This document shows, one piece after another, positions 1 to 11,040 of a stretch of DNA of 64,000 nt; the first letter of the stretch is position 1, and each line of letters starts with the position of its first letter. Made by a program: the position numbers and the translations under genes. This DNA is from Prosopocoilus inquinatus (lineage: Eukaryota; Arthropoda; Insecta; Coleoptera; Lucanidae): positions 33,222,001 to 33,286,000 of the forward strand of contig CM069873.1 of assembly GCA_036172665.1 (NCBI GenBank), read 5' to 3'. The notes below the pieces were generated by a model. That model was not told where the DNA came from. It searched no databases and saw only the letters and a list, made by a program, of their open reading frames with translations.

Positions 1-1787
1 AACTCTGATGTGAGATACGACGTTTTCGGACGCAGCAGAAGTTGGAAATAGTTTTAAACGAAACAACACGTATTATCGTTGTTCCTGTGATGTATCTAAT
101 CGATCCTTAATCATCTATCATGTTATTTGACGTTTGGATGGACTCCAGTAATTCTGATGTGAGATACAAAGTTTTCGGACGCAGCAGAAGCTGGAAATAG
201 TTTTAAACGAAACAACACGCATTAGCGTTGTTCCTGTGATGTATCTAATCGATCCTTACTGATCTATAATGTTATTTGACGTTTGGATGGACTCCAGTAA
301 CCCTGATGTGAGATACGAAGTTCTCGGACGCAGCAGAAGCTGGAAATAGTTTTAAATGAAACAACACCCATTAGCGTTGTTCCTATGATGTATCTAATCT
401 GTCCTTACTCATCTATCATGTTATTTGGCGTTTCGATGGACTCCAGTAACTCTGATGTGAGATACAAAGTTTTCGGACGCAGCAGAAGCTGGAAATAGTT
501 TAAACGAAACAACACGCATTAACGTTGTTCCTGTGATGTATCTAATCGATCCTTACTCATCTATCATGTTATTTGAGGTTTGGATGGACTCCAGTATCTC
601 TGTTGTGAGATACGAAGTTTTTGGACGCAGCAGGAGCTGGAAATAGTTTTAAACGAAACAACACGTATCAGCGTTGTTCCTGTGATGTATCTAATCGATC
701 CTTACTCATCTATCATGTTATTTGACGTTTGGATGCACTCCAGTAACTCTGATGTGAGATACAAAGTTCTCGGACACAGCAGAAGCTGGAAATAGTTTTG
801 AACGAAACAACACGTATTAGCGTTGTTCCTGTGATGTATCTAATCGATCCTTAATCATCTATCATGTTATTTGACGTTTGGATGGACTCCAGTAACTCTG
901 ATGTGAGATAAAAAGTTCTCGGACGCAGCAGAAGCTGGAAATAGTTTTAAACGAAACAACACGCATTAGCGTTGTTCCTGTGATGTATCTAATAGATCCT
1001 TACTCATCTATCATGTTATTTGACGTTTGGATGCACTCCAGTAACTCTGATGTGAGATACAAAGTTCTCGGACGCAGCAGAAGCTGGAAATAGTTTTGAA
1101 CGAAACAACACGTATTAGCGTTGTTCCTGTGATGTATCTAATCGATCCTTACTCATCTATCATGTTATTTGTCGTTTCGATGGACTCCAGTAACTTTGAT
1201 GTGAGATACGAAGTTCTCGGACGCAGCTGAAGCTGGAAATAGTTTTAAACGAAACAAGACGCATTAGCGTTGTTCCTGTGCTGTATCTAATCGATCCTTA
1301 CTTATCTATCATGTTATTTGACGTTTGGATGGACTCCAGTAACCCTGATGTGAGATACGAAGTTCTCGGACGCAGCAGAAGCTGGATATAGTTTTGAACG
1401 AAACAACACGTATTAGCGTTGTTCCTGTGATGTATCTAATCGATCCTTACTTATCTAATATGTTATTTGACGTTTCGATGGACTCCAGTAACTCTGATGT
1501 GAGATGCGTAATTTTCGGACGCAGCAGAAGCTGGAAATAGTTTTAAACGAAACAACACGCATTAGCGTTGTTCCTGTGATGTATCTAATCGATCCTTACT
1601 CATCTATCATGTTATTTGGCGTTTCGATGGACTCCAGTAACTTTGATGTGAGATACGAAGTTCTCGGACGCAGCTGAAGCTAGAAATAGTTTTAAACAAA
1701 ACAACACGCATTAGCGTTGTTCCTGTGATGTATCTAATCGATCCTTACTCATCTATCATGTTATTTGACGTTTGAATGGACTCCAGT
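1..1787. repeat. Divergent monomers, no clear higher-order period
   Basis: Twelve monomers start at 1, 150, 299, 448, 596, 745, 894, 1043, 1192, 1341, 1490 and 1639. The one at 448 is 148 bp because a T is missing from the T-run, which creates an 8-bp palindrome gtttaaac at 498-505. Subtypes are mixed and carry private changes, such as aattctgatg at 150, ttgaggtttgg near 575 and an aatagatcc variant near 990. The first two monomers resemble those at 29965 and 30114 (gacgttttcgg, then ccttaatcatc), so this left edge resembles the mixed block to the right of 29.5 kb more than its 3807-bp-HOR neighbour. There are no genes. Confidence 0.85.
150..298 (+). repeat. Representative 149-bp satellite monomer
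   Basis: One complete monomer, used here as the coordinate frame (monomer position 1 is the first a of aactctgatg). Landmarks: a short hairpin CAGC-4 nt-GCTG at positions 33-44, the A/T-rich gttttaaac at about 51-59, a dyad gaaacaac/gttgttcc at 60-67 and 78-85, a ClaI site ATCGAT at about 99-104, and a variable site tttggatgg or tttcgatgg near 133-141. An AluI site (AGCT) is present in most monomers. The main variable sites are position 10-30 (gaagttctcgg, gaaattttcgg, gaagtttttgg or aaagttctcgg), 37-40 (loop), 55 (a/g), 71 (c/t) and 129-134. Confidence 0.95.
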
Positions 1788-3426
1788 AACTCGGATGTGA
1801 GATACAAAATTCTCGGAAGCAGCAGAAGCTGGAAATAGTTTTGAATGAAACAACAGGTATTAGCGTTGTTCCTGTGATGTATCTAATCGATCCTTACTTA
1901 TCTACTATGTTATTTGACGTTTCGATGGACTCCAGTAACTCTGATGTGAGATACGAAATTTTCGGACGCAGCAGAAGCTGGAAATAGTTTTAAATGAAAC
2001 AACACGCACTAGCGTTGTTCCTGTGATTTATCTAATCGATCCTTACTCATCTATCATGTTATCTGACGTTTCGATGGACTCTAGTAACTCTGATGTGAGA
2101 TACGAAGTTCTTGAACGCAGCAGGAGCTGGAAATAGTTTTAAACGTAACAACACGTATTAGCGTTGTTCCTGTGATGTATCTAATCGATCCTTACTCATC
2201 TATCATGTTATTTGACGTTTGGATGGACTACAGTAACTCTGATGTGAGATACAAAGTTCTCGGACGCAGCAGAAGCTGGAAATAGTTTTGAACGAAACAA
2301 CACGTATTAGCGTTGTTCCTGTGATGTATCTAATCGATCCTTACTTATCTAACATGTTATTTTACGTTTGGATGGACTCTAGTAACTCTGATGTGAGATA
2401 CAAAATTCTCGGACGCAGCAGAAGCTGGAAATAGTTTTGAACGAAACAACACGTATTAGCGTTGTTCCTGTGATGTATCTAATCGATCCTTACTTATCTA
2501 CTATGTTATTTGACGTTTCGATGGACTCCAGTAACTCTGATGTGAGATACGAAATTTTCGGACGCAGCAGAAGCTGGAAATAGTTTTGAACGAAACAACA
2601 CGTATTAGCGTTGTTCCTCTGATGTATCTAATCGATCCTTACTTATCTACTATGTTATTTGACGTTTCGATGGACTCCAGTAACTCTGATGTGAGATACG
2701 AAATTTTCGGACGCAGCAGAAGCTGGAAATAGTTTTGAACGAAACAACACGTATTAGCGTTGTTCCTGTGATGTATCTAATCGATCCTTACTTATCTACT
2801 ATGTTATTTGACGTTTCGATGGACTCCAGTAACTCTGATGTGAGATACGAAATTTTCGGACGCAGCAGAAGCTGGAAATAGTTTTGAACGAAACAACACG
2901 TATTAGCGTTGTTCCTGTGATGTATCTAATCGATCCTTACTTATCTAACATGTTATTTTACGTTTGGATGGACTCCAGTAACTCTGATGTGAGATACAAA
3001 GTTCTCGGACGCAGCAGAAGCTGGAAATAGTTTTGAACGAAACAACACGTATTAGCGTTGTTCCTGTGATGTATCTAATCGATCCTTACTTATCTACTAT
3101 GTTATTTGACGTTTCGATGTACTCCAGTAACTCTGATGTGAGATACGAAATTTTCGGACGCAGCAGAAGCTGGAAATAGTTTTGAACGAAACAACACGTA
3201 TTAGCGTTGTTCCTGTGATGTATCTAATCGATCCTTACATATCTACTATGTTATTTGACGTTTCGATGGACTCCAGTAACTCTGATGTGAGATACGAAAT
3301 TTTCGGACAGAGCAGAAGCTGGAAATAGTTTTGATAGAAACAACACGTACTAGCGTTGTTCCTGTGATGTATCTAATCGATCCTTACTTATCTACTATGT
3401 TATTTGACGTTTCGATGGACTCCAGT
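1788..3426. repeat. Eleven monomers related to the tail of the 3807-bp HOR, locally expanded
   Basis: The block is exactly 11 x 149 bp. Monomers at 1937 (aaatgaaacaac, cgcactagcg) and 2086 (gttcttgaacgcagcagg) match the HOR monomers at 6491 and 6640. From there to the 69-bp partial the complete HOR has four monomers (594 bp), while this block has nine (1341 bp). The extra ones are near-identical gaaattttcgg and caaagttctcgg monomers at 2384-3278. The last monomer has gacagagcag and ttgatagaaacaac, and the one before ends in cgatgtactcc. These three marks recur before 18176. The segment is best read as an expanded or ancestral version of the HOR 3' end. Confidence 0.75.
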
Positions 3427-3495
3427 AACTCTGAGCTGTATCTAATCGATCCTTACTTATCTATCATGTTATTTGACGTTTCGATGGACTCCAGT
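3427..3495. repeat. 69-bp partial monomer marking each HOR start
   Basis: Monomer position 8 (ctga) is joined directly to position 89 (gctgtatc), removing 80 bp. The right side carries the gctgtatc variant, so the donor was a monomer of that subtype. Identical junctions stand at 7234, 11041, 18176, 19137, 23297 and 26900 and nowhere else, which makes this a single-origin marker of the HOR. Confidence 0.95.
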
Positions 3496-3718
3496 AACTT
3501 TGATGTGAAATACGAAGTTCTCGGACGCAGCTGAAGCTGGAAATAGTTTTAAATGAAACAACACGTATTAGCGTTGTTCCTGTGATGTATCTAATCGATC
3601 CTTACTCATCTATCATGTTATTTGACGTTTCGATGGACTCCAGTAACTCTAATGTGAGATACGAAATTTTCGGACGCAGCAGAAGCTGGAAATAGTTTTA
3701 AACGAAACAACACGCATT

Positions 3719-3828
3719 AGCGTTGTTCCTGTGATGTATCTAATCGATCCTTACTCATCTATCATGTTATTTTAGCGTTGTTCCTGTGATGTATCTAATC
3801 GATCCTTACTCATCTATCATGTTATTTG
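3719..3828. repeat. 55-bp partial duplication (type example)
   Basis: Monomer positions 74-128 are repeated once: after atcatgttattt the sequence jumps back to tagcgttgttcc, so agcgttgttcct occurs at 3719 and again at 3774. I count 19 identical junctions, all left of 29.5 kb: three in each of copies 1-3 and 7, four in copy 5, two in copy 6, none in copy 4, and one in the linking block at 17505. The junction has at most one base of microhomology. Confidence 0.94.
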
Positions 3829-4797
3829 ACGTTTCGATGGACTCTAGTAACTCTGATGTGAGATACGAAGTTTTTGGACGCAGCAGGAGCTGGAAATAAT
3901 TTTAAACGAAACAACACGTATTAGCGTTGTTCCTGTGATGTATCTAATCGATCCTTATTTATCTATCATATTATTTGACGTTTCGATGGACTCTAGTAAC
4001 TCTGATGTAAGATACGAAGTTTTTGGACGCAGCAGGAGCTGGAAATAGTTTTAAACGAAGCAACACGTATTAGCGTTGTTCCTGTGATGTATCTAATCGA
4101 TCCTTACTTAGCTACTATGTTATTTGACGTTTCGATGGACTCCAGTAACTCTAATGTGAGATACGAAATTTTCGGACGCAGCAGAAGCTGGAAATAGTTT
4201 TAAACGAAACAACACGCATTAGCGTTGTTCTTGTGATGTATCTAATCGATCCTTAATCATCTATCATGTTATTTGGCGTTTCGATGGACTTCAGTAACTT
4301 TGATGTGAAATACGAAGTTCTCGGACGCAGCTGAAGCTGGAAATAGTTTTAAATGAAACAACACGTATTAGCGTTGTTCCTGTGATGTATCTAATCGATC
4401 CTTACTCATCTATCATGTTATTTGACGTTTCGATGGACTCCAGTAACTCTAATGTGAGATACGAAATTTTCGGACGCAGCAGAAGCTGGAAATAGTTTTA
4501 AACGAAACAACACGCATTAGCGTTGTTCCTGTGATGTATCTAATCGATCCTTACTCATCTATCATGTTATTTTAGCGTTGTTCCTGTGATGTATCTAATC
4601 GATCCTTACTCATCTATCATGTTATTTGGCGTTTCGATGGACTCCAGTAACTTTGATGTGAGATACGAAGTTCTCGGACGCAGCTGAAGCTGGAAATAGT
4701 TTTAAACGAAACAAGACGCATTAGCGTTGTTCCTGTGCTGTATCTAATCGATCCTTACTTATCTATCATGTTATTTGACGTTTGGATGGACTCCAGT

Positions 4798-5094
4798 AAC
4801 CCTGATGTGAGATACGAAGTTCTCGGACGCAGCAGAAGCTGGAAATAGTTTTGAACGAAGCAACACGTATTAGCGTTGTTTCTGTGATGTATCTAAACGA
4901 TCCTTGCTTATCTAACATGTTATTTGACGTTTGGATAGACTCCATAAGTCTGATGTGAGATACAAATTTTTTGGACGCAGCAGGAGCTGGAAATAGTTTT
5001 AAACGAAACAACACGTATTAGCGTTGTTCCTCTGCTGTATCTAATCGATCCTTACTTATCTATCATGTTATTTGACGTTTCGATGGACTCCAGT
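4798..5094. repeat. Marker pair: tctaaacgatcc monomer and ataag monomer
   Basis: The first monomer has aaccctgatg or aactctgatg at its start, then gttgtttctgtg and tctaaacgatccttgctt instead of the usual tctaatcgatccttact. The second lacks one base at its start (tccataagtctgatg). The pair recurs nine times: tctaaac lies at 4892, 8699, 12506, 15982, 17024, 20955, 24558, 28365 and 32592. It is also what opens the 82-residue antisense frames, which are therefore repeat artefacts. Confidence 0.9.
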
Positions 5095-7233
5095 AACTTT
5101 GATGTGAAATACGAAGTTCTCGGACGCAGCTGAAGCTGGAAATAGTTTTAAATGAAACAACACGTATTAGCGTTGTTCCTGTGATGTATCTAATCGATCC
5201 TTACTCATCTATCATGTTATTTGACGTTTCGATGGACTCCAGTAACTCTAATGTGAGATACGAAATTTTCGGACGCAGCAGAAGCTGGAAATAGTTTTAA
5301 ACGAAACAACACGCATTAGCGTTGTTCCTGTGATGTATCTAATCGATCCTTACTCATCTATCATGTTATTTTAGCGTTGTTCCTGTGATGTATCTAATCG
5401 ATCCTTACTCATCTATCATGTTATTTGACGTTTGGATATACTACAGTAACTCTGATGTGAGATACAAAGTTCTCGGACGCAGCAGAAGCTGGAAATAGTT
5501 TTGAACGAAACAACACGTATTAGCGTTGTTCCTGTGATGTATCTAATCGATCCTTACTTATCTAACATGTTATTTTACGTTTGGATGGACTCCAGTAACT
5601 CTGATGTGAGATACAAAGTTCTCGGACGCAGCAGAAGCTGGAAATTGTTTTGAACGAAACAACACGTATTAGCGTTGTTCCTGTGATGTATCTAATCGAT
5701 CCTTACTTATCTACTATGTTATTTGACGTTTCGATGGACTCCAGTAACTCTGATGTGAGATACGAAATTTTCGGACGCAGCAGAAGCTGGAAATAGTTTT
5801 GAACGAAACAACACGTATTAGCGTTGTTCCTGTGATGTATCTAATCGATCCTTACTTATCTACTATGTTATTTGACGTTTCGATGGACTCCAGTAACTCT
5901 GATGTGAGAGACGAAATTTTCGGACGCAGCAGAAGCTGGAAATAGTTTTGAACGAAACAACACGTATTAGCGTTGTTCCTGTGATGTATCTAATCGATCC
6001 TTACTTATCTACTACGTTATTTGACGTTTCGATGGACTCCAGTAACTCTGATGTGTGATACGAAATTTTCGGACGCAGCAGAAGCTGGAAATAGTTTTGA
6101 ACGAAACAACACGTATTAGCGTTGTTCCTGTGATGTATCTAATCGATCCTTACTTATCTAACATGTTATTTTACGTTTGGATGGACTCCAGTAACTCTGA
6201 TGTGAGATACAAAGTTCTCGGACGCAGCAGAAGCTGGAAATAGTTTTGAACGAAACAACACGTATTAGCGTTGTTCCTGTGATGTATCTAATCGATCCTT
6301 ACTTATCTACTATGTTATTTGACGTTTCGATGGACTCCAGTAACTCTGATGTGAGATACGAAATTTTCGGACGCAGCAGAAGCTGGAAATAGTTTTGAAC
6401 GAAACAACACGTATTAGCGTTGTTCCTGTGATGTATCTAATCGATCCTTACTTATATACTATGTTATTTGACGTTTCGATGGACTCCAGTAACTCTGATG
6501 TGAGATACGAAATTTTCGGACGCAGCAGAAGCTGGAAATAGTTTTAAATGAAACAACACGCACTAGCGTTGTTCCTGTGATGTATCTAATCGATCCTTAC
6601 TCATCTATCATGTTATCTGACGTTTCGATGGACTCTAGTAACTCTGATGTGAGATACGAAGTTCTTGAACGCAGCAGGAGCTGGAAATAGTTTTAAACGA
6701 AACAACACGTATTAGTTGTTCCTGTGATGTATCTAATCGATCCTTACTCATCTATCATGTTATTTGACGTTTGGATGGACTACAGTAACTCTGATGTGAG
6801 ATACAAAGTTCTCGGACGCAGCAGAAGCTGGAAATAGTTTTGAACGAAACAACACGTATTAGCGTTGTTCCTGTGATGTATCTAATCGATCCTTACTTAT
6901 CTAACATGTTATTTTACGTTTGGATGGACTCCAGTAACTCTGATGTGAGATACAAAGTTCTCGGACGCAGCAGAAGCTGGAAATAGTTTTGAACGAAACA
7001 ACACGTATTAGCGTTGTTCCTGTGATGTATCTAATCGATCCTTACTTATCTACTATGTTATTTGACGTTTCGATGGACTCCAGTAACTCTGATGTGAGAT
7101 ACGAAATTTTCGGACGCAGCAGAAGCTGGAAATAGTTTTGAACGAAACAACACGTATTAGCGTTGTTCCTGTGATGTATCTAATCGATCCTTACTTATCT
7201 ACTATGTTATTTGACGTTTCGATGGACTCCAGT

Positions 7234-10200
7234 AACTCTGAGCTGTATCTAATCGATCCTTACTTATCTATCATGTTATTTGACGTTTCGATGGACTCCA
7301 GTAACTTTGATGTGAAATACGAAGTTCTCGGACGCAGCTGAAGCTGGAAATAGTTTTAAATGAAACAACACGTATTAGCGTTGTTCCTGTGATGTATCTA
7401 ATCGATCCTTACTCATCTATCATGTTATTTGACGTTTCGATGGACTCCAGTAACTCTAATGTGAGATACGAAATTTTCGGACGCAGCAGAAGCTGGAAAT
7501 AGTTTTAAACGAAACAACACGCATTAGCGTTGTTCCTGTGATGTATCTAATCGATCCTTACTCATCTATCATGTTATTTTAGCGTTGTTCCTGTGATGTA
7601 TCTAATCGATCCTTACTCATCTATCATGTTATTTGACGTTTCGATGGACTCTAGTAACTCTGATGTGAGATACGAAGTTTTTGGACGCAGCAGGAGCTGG
7701 AAATAATTTTAAACGAAACAACACGTATTAGCGTTGTTCCTGTGATGTATCTAATCGATCCTTATTTATCTATCATATTATTTGACGTTTCGATGGACTC
7801 TAGTAACTCTGATGTAAGATACGAAGTTTTTGGACGCAGCAGGAGCTGGAAATAGTTTTAAACGAAGCAACACGTATTAGCGTTGTTCCTGTGATGTATC
7901 TAATCGATCCTTACTTAGCTACTATGTTATTTGTCGTTTCGATGGACTCCAGTAACTCTAATGTGAGATACGAAATTTTCGGACGCAGCAGAAGCTGGAA
8001 ATAGTTTTAAACGAAACAACACGCATTAGCGTTGTTCTTGTGATGTATCTAATCGATCCTTAATCATCTATCATGTTATTTGGCGTTTCGATGGACTTCA
8101 GTAACTTTGATGTGAAATACGAAGTTCTCGGACGCAGCTGAAGCTGGAAATAGTTTTAAATGAAACAACACGTATTAGCGTTGTTCCTGTGATGTATCTA
8201 ATCGATCCTTACTCATCTATCATGTTATTTGACGTTTCGATGGACTCCAGTAACTCTAATGTGAGATACGAAATTTTCGGACGCAGCAGAAGCTGGAAAT
8301 AGTTTTAAACGAAACAACACGCATTAGCGTTGTTCCTGTGATGTATCTAATCGATCCTTACTCATCTATCATGTTATTTTAGCGTTGTTCCTGTGATGTA
8401 TCTAATCGATCCTTACTCATCTATCATGTTATTTGGCGTTTCGATGGACTCCAGTAACTTTGATGTGAGATACGAAGTTCTCGGACGCAGCTGAAGCTGG
8501 AAATAGTTTTAAACGAAACAAGACGCATTAGCGTTGTTCCTGTGCTGTATCTAATCGATCCTTACTTATCTATCATGTTATTTGACGTTTGGATGGACTC
8601 CAGTAACCCTGATGTGAGATACGAAGTTCTCGGACGCAGCAGAAGCTGGAAATAGTTTTGAACGAAGCAACACGTATTAGCGTTGTTTCTGTGATGTATC
8701 TAAACGATCCTTGCTTATCTAACATGTTATTTGACGTTTGGATAGACTCCATAAGTCTGATGTGAGATACAAATTTTTTGGACGCAGCAGGAGCTGGAAA
8801 TAGTTTTAAACGAAACAACACGTATTAGCGTTGTTCCTCTGCTGTATCTAATCGATCCTTACTTATCTATCATGTTATTTGACGTTTCGATGGACTCCAG
8901 TAACTTTGATGTGAAATACGAAGTTCTCGGACGCAGCTGAAGCTGGAAATAGTTTTAAATGAAACAACACGTATTAGCGTTGTTCCTGTGATGTATCTAA
9001 TCGATCCTTACTCATCTATCATGTTATTTGACGTTTCGATGGACTCCAGTAACTCTAATGTGAGATACGAAATTTTCGGACGCAGCAGAAGCTGGAAATA
9101 GTTTTAAACGAAACAACACGCATTAGCGTTGTTCCTGTGATGTATCTAATCGATCCTTACTCATCTATCATGTTATTTTAGCGTTGTTCCTGTGATGTAT
9201 CTAATCGATCCTTACTCATCTATCATGTTATTTGACGTTTGGATATACTACAGTAACTCTGATGTGAGATACAAAGTTCTCGGACGCAGCAGAAGCTGGA
9301 AATAGTTTTGAACGAGACAACACGTATTAGCGTTGTTCCTGTGATGTATCTAATCGATCCTTACTTATCTAACATGTTATTTTACGTTTGGATGGACTCC
9401 AGTAACTCTGATGTGAGATACAAAGTTCTCGGACGCAGCAGAAGCTGGAAATTGTTTTGAACGAAACAACACGTATTAGCGTTGTTCCTGTGATGTATCT
9501 AATCGATCCTTACTTATCTACTATGTTATTTGACGTTTCGATGGACTCCAGTAACTCTGATGTGAGATACGAAATTTTCGGACGCAGCAGAAGCTGGAAA
9601 TAGTTTTGAACGAAACAACACGTATTAGCGTTGTTCCTGTGATGTATCTAATCGATCCTTACTTATCTACTATGTTATTTGACGTTTCGATGGACTCCAG
9701 TAACTCTGATGTGAGATACGAAATTTTCGGACGCAGCAGAAGCTGGAAATAGTTTTGAACGAAACAACACGTATTAGCGTTGTTCCTGTGATGTATCTAA
9801 TCGATCCTTACTTATCTACTACGTTATTTGACGTTTCGATGGACTCCAGTAACTCTGATGTGTGATACGAAATTTTCGGACGCAGCAGAAGCTGGAAATA
9901 GTTTTGAACGAAACAACACGTATTAGCGTTGTTCCTGTGATGTATCTAATCGATCCTTACTTATCTAACATGTTATTTTACGTTTGGATGGACTCCAGTA
10001 ACTCTGATGTGAGATACAAAGTTCTCGGACGCAGCAGAAGCTGGAAATAGTTTTGAACGAAACAACACGTATTAGCGTTGTTCCTGTGATGTATCTAATC
10101 GATCCTTACTTATCTACTATGTTATTTGACGTTTCGATGGACTCCAGTAACTCTGATGTGAGATACGAAATTTTCGGACGCAGCAGAAGCTGGAAATAGT

Positions 10201-11040
10201 TTTGAACGAAACAACACGTATTAGCGTTGTTCCTGTGATGTATCTAATCGATCCTTACTTATCTACTATGTTATTTGACGTTTCGATGGACTCCAGTAAC
10301 TCTGATGTGAGATACGAAATTTTCGGACGCAGCAGAAGCTGGAAATAGTTTTAAATGAAACAACACGCACTAGCGTTGTTCCTGTGATGTATCTAATCGA
10401 TCCTTACTCATCTATCATGTTATCTGACGTTTCGATGGACTCTAGTAACTCTGATGTGAGATACGAAGTTCTTGAACGCAGCAGGAGCTGGAAATAGTTT
10501 TAAACGAAACAACACGTATTAGTTGTTCCTGTGATGTATCTAATCGATCCTTACTCATCTATCATGTTATTTGACGTTTGGATGGACTACAGTAACTCTG
10601 ATGTGAGATACAAAGTTCTCGGACGCAGCAGAAGCTGGAAATAGTTTTGAACGAAACAACACGTATTAGCGTTGTTCCTGTGATGTATCTAATCGATCCT
10701 TACTTATCTAACATGTTATTTTACGTTTGGATGGACTCCAGTAACTCTGATGTGAGATACAAAGTTCTCGGACGCAGCAGAAGCTGGAAATAGTTTTGAA
10801 CGAAACAACACGTATTAGCGTTGTTCCTGTGATGTATCTAATCGATCCTTACTTATCTACTATGTTATTTGACGTTTCGATGGACTCCAGTAACTCTGAT
10901 GTGAGATACGAAATTTTCGGACGCAGCAGAAGCTGGAAATAGTTTTGAACGAAACAACACGTATTAGCGTTGTTCCTGTGATGTATCTAATCGATCCTTA
11001 CTTATCTACTATGTTATTTGACGTTTCGATGGACTCCAGT
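7234..11040. repeat. 3807-bp higher-order repeat, copy 2 (complete)
   Basis: The layout is the same as copy 1, each landmark shifted by exactly 3807 bp: 69-bp partial at 7234, 55-bp duplications ending near 7580, 8380 and 9180, and the short ataag monomer near 8753. Only a handful of differences from copy 1 were noticed, for example ttgtcgtttcg near 7932 and gaac-gagacaac at 9316. That is far fewer than between neighbouring monomers. The gagacaac variant is shared with copies 3, 6 and 7. Confidence 0.95.

Larger units (their letters stand above)
3496..5447. repeat. Nested ~800-bp subunits inside the 3807-bp HOR
   Basis: Within one HOR, a two-monomer module occurs three times, at 3496, 4296 and 5095 (800 and 799 bp apart). 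The module is an aactttgatgtgaaatac monomer ending gcagctgaag, followed by an aactctaatg monomer with the 55-bp duplication. 800 equals five monomers plus 55 bp. Only the first two periods have the remaining three monomers, and these differ between periods. The 3807-bp unit therefore seems to have been built from an older ~800-bp repeat plus a run of near-identical gaaattttcgg monomers (5597-6639). Confidence 0.8.
3427..7233. repeat. 3807-bp higher-order repeat, copy 1 (complete)
   Basis: The unit opens with a 69-bp partial monomer at 3427 (ctga joined to gctgtatc). Then 24 monomers start at 3496, 3645, 3849, 3998, 4147, 4296, 4445, 4649, 4798, 4946, 5095, 5244, 5448, 5597, 5746, 5895, 6044, 6193, 6342, 6491, 6640, 6787, 6936 and 7085. 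Those at 3645, 4445 and 5244 carry the 55-bp partial duplication. The one at 4798 is 148 bp (tccataagtc) and the one at 6640 is 147 bp (cg missing from attagcgttg). The sum is 24 x 149 + 69 + 3 x 55 - 3 = 3807, which matches the observed length. The private variant gagagacg at 5910 is shared only with copy 5. Confidence 0.95.

Noticed and set aside
131..148. CENP-B-box-like sequence in tttcgatggactccag monomers
   Set aside because: The motif ttcg-4 nt-a-2 nt-c matches the first part of the vertebrate CENP-B box core, but ccag replaces cggg. Many monomers have tttgg instead of tttcg (as here), and the host is probably not a mammal. Chance similarity is the simpler reading.
154..199. Hammerhead ribozyme, as found in some insect satellites
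   Set aside because: ctgatg and a downstream ggaaat resemble core pieces, but the core reads CTGATGT rather than CTGANGA. No stem II connects it to GAAA, and the small CAGC/GCTG hairpin before GAAA lacks a proper 5' core.
498..505. 8-bp palindrome gtttaaac
   Set aside because: It is a single-copy result of losing one T from gttttaaac in one monomer. There is no sign of function.
3331..3534. 67-residue frame with an internally repeated peptide (YLIDPYLS... twice)
   Set aside because: The internal peptide repeat is produced by the 69-bp partial monomer, whose length is a multiple of 3 and so rejoins the same frame. It is present once per HOR for that reason.
4766..5014. 82-residue antisense open frame recurring nine times
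   Set aside because: It appears only where the tctaaacgatcc monomer is followed by the 148-bp ataag monomer, whose missing base joins two frames. It recurs at HOR spacing, starts and stops in satellite sequence, and shows no domain, promoter or ribosome-binding context.
6055..6243. Recurring 61-71-residue plus-strand frames (ending in the RSRSWK-like tail)
   Set aside because: One frame of most monomers is open for about 60 codons until the TAG in ggaaatag. Because 149 is not a multiple of 3, the frame cannot continue. The gcagctga subtype stops it earlier, and start codons differ between copies. Some subtype differences are synonymous (cgt/cgc att, aga/agg), but many are not, and partials break the frame. 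No coding case.
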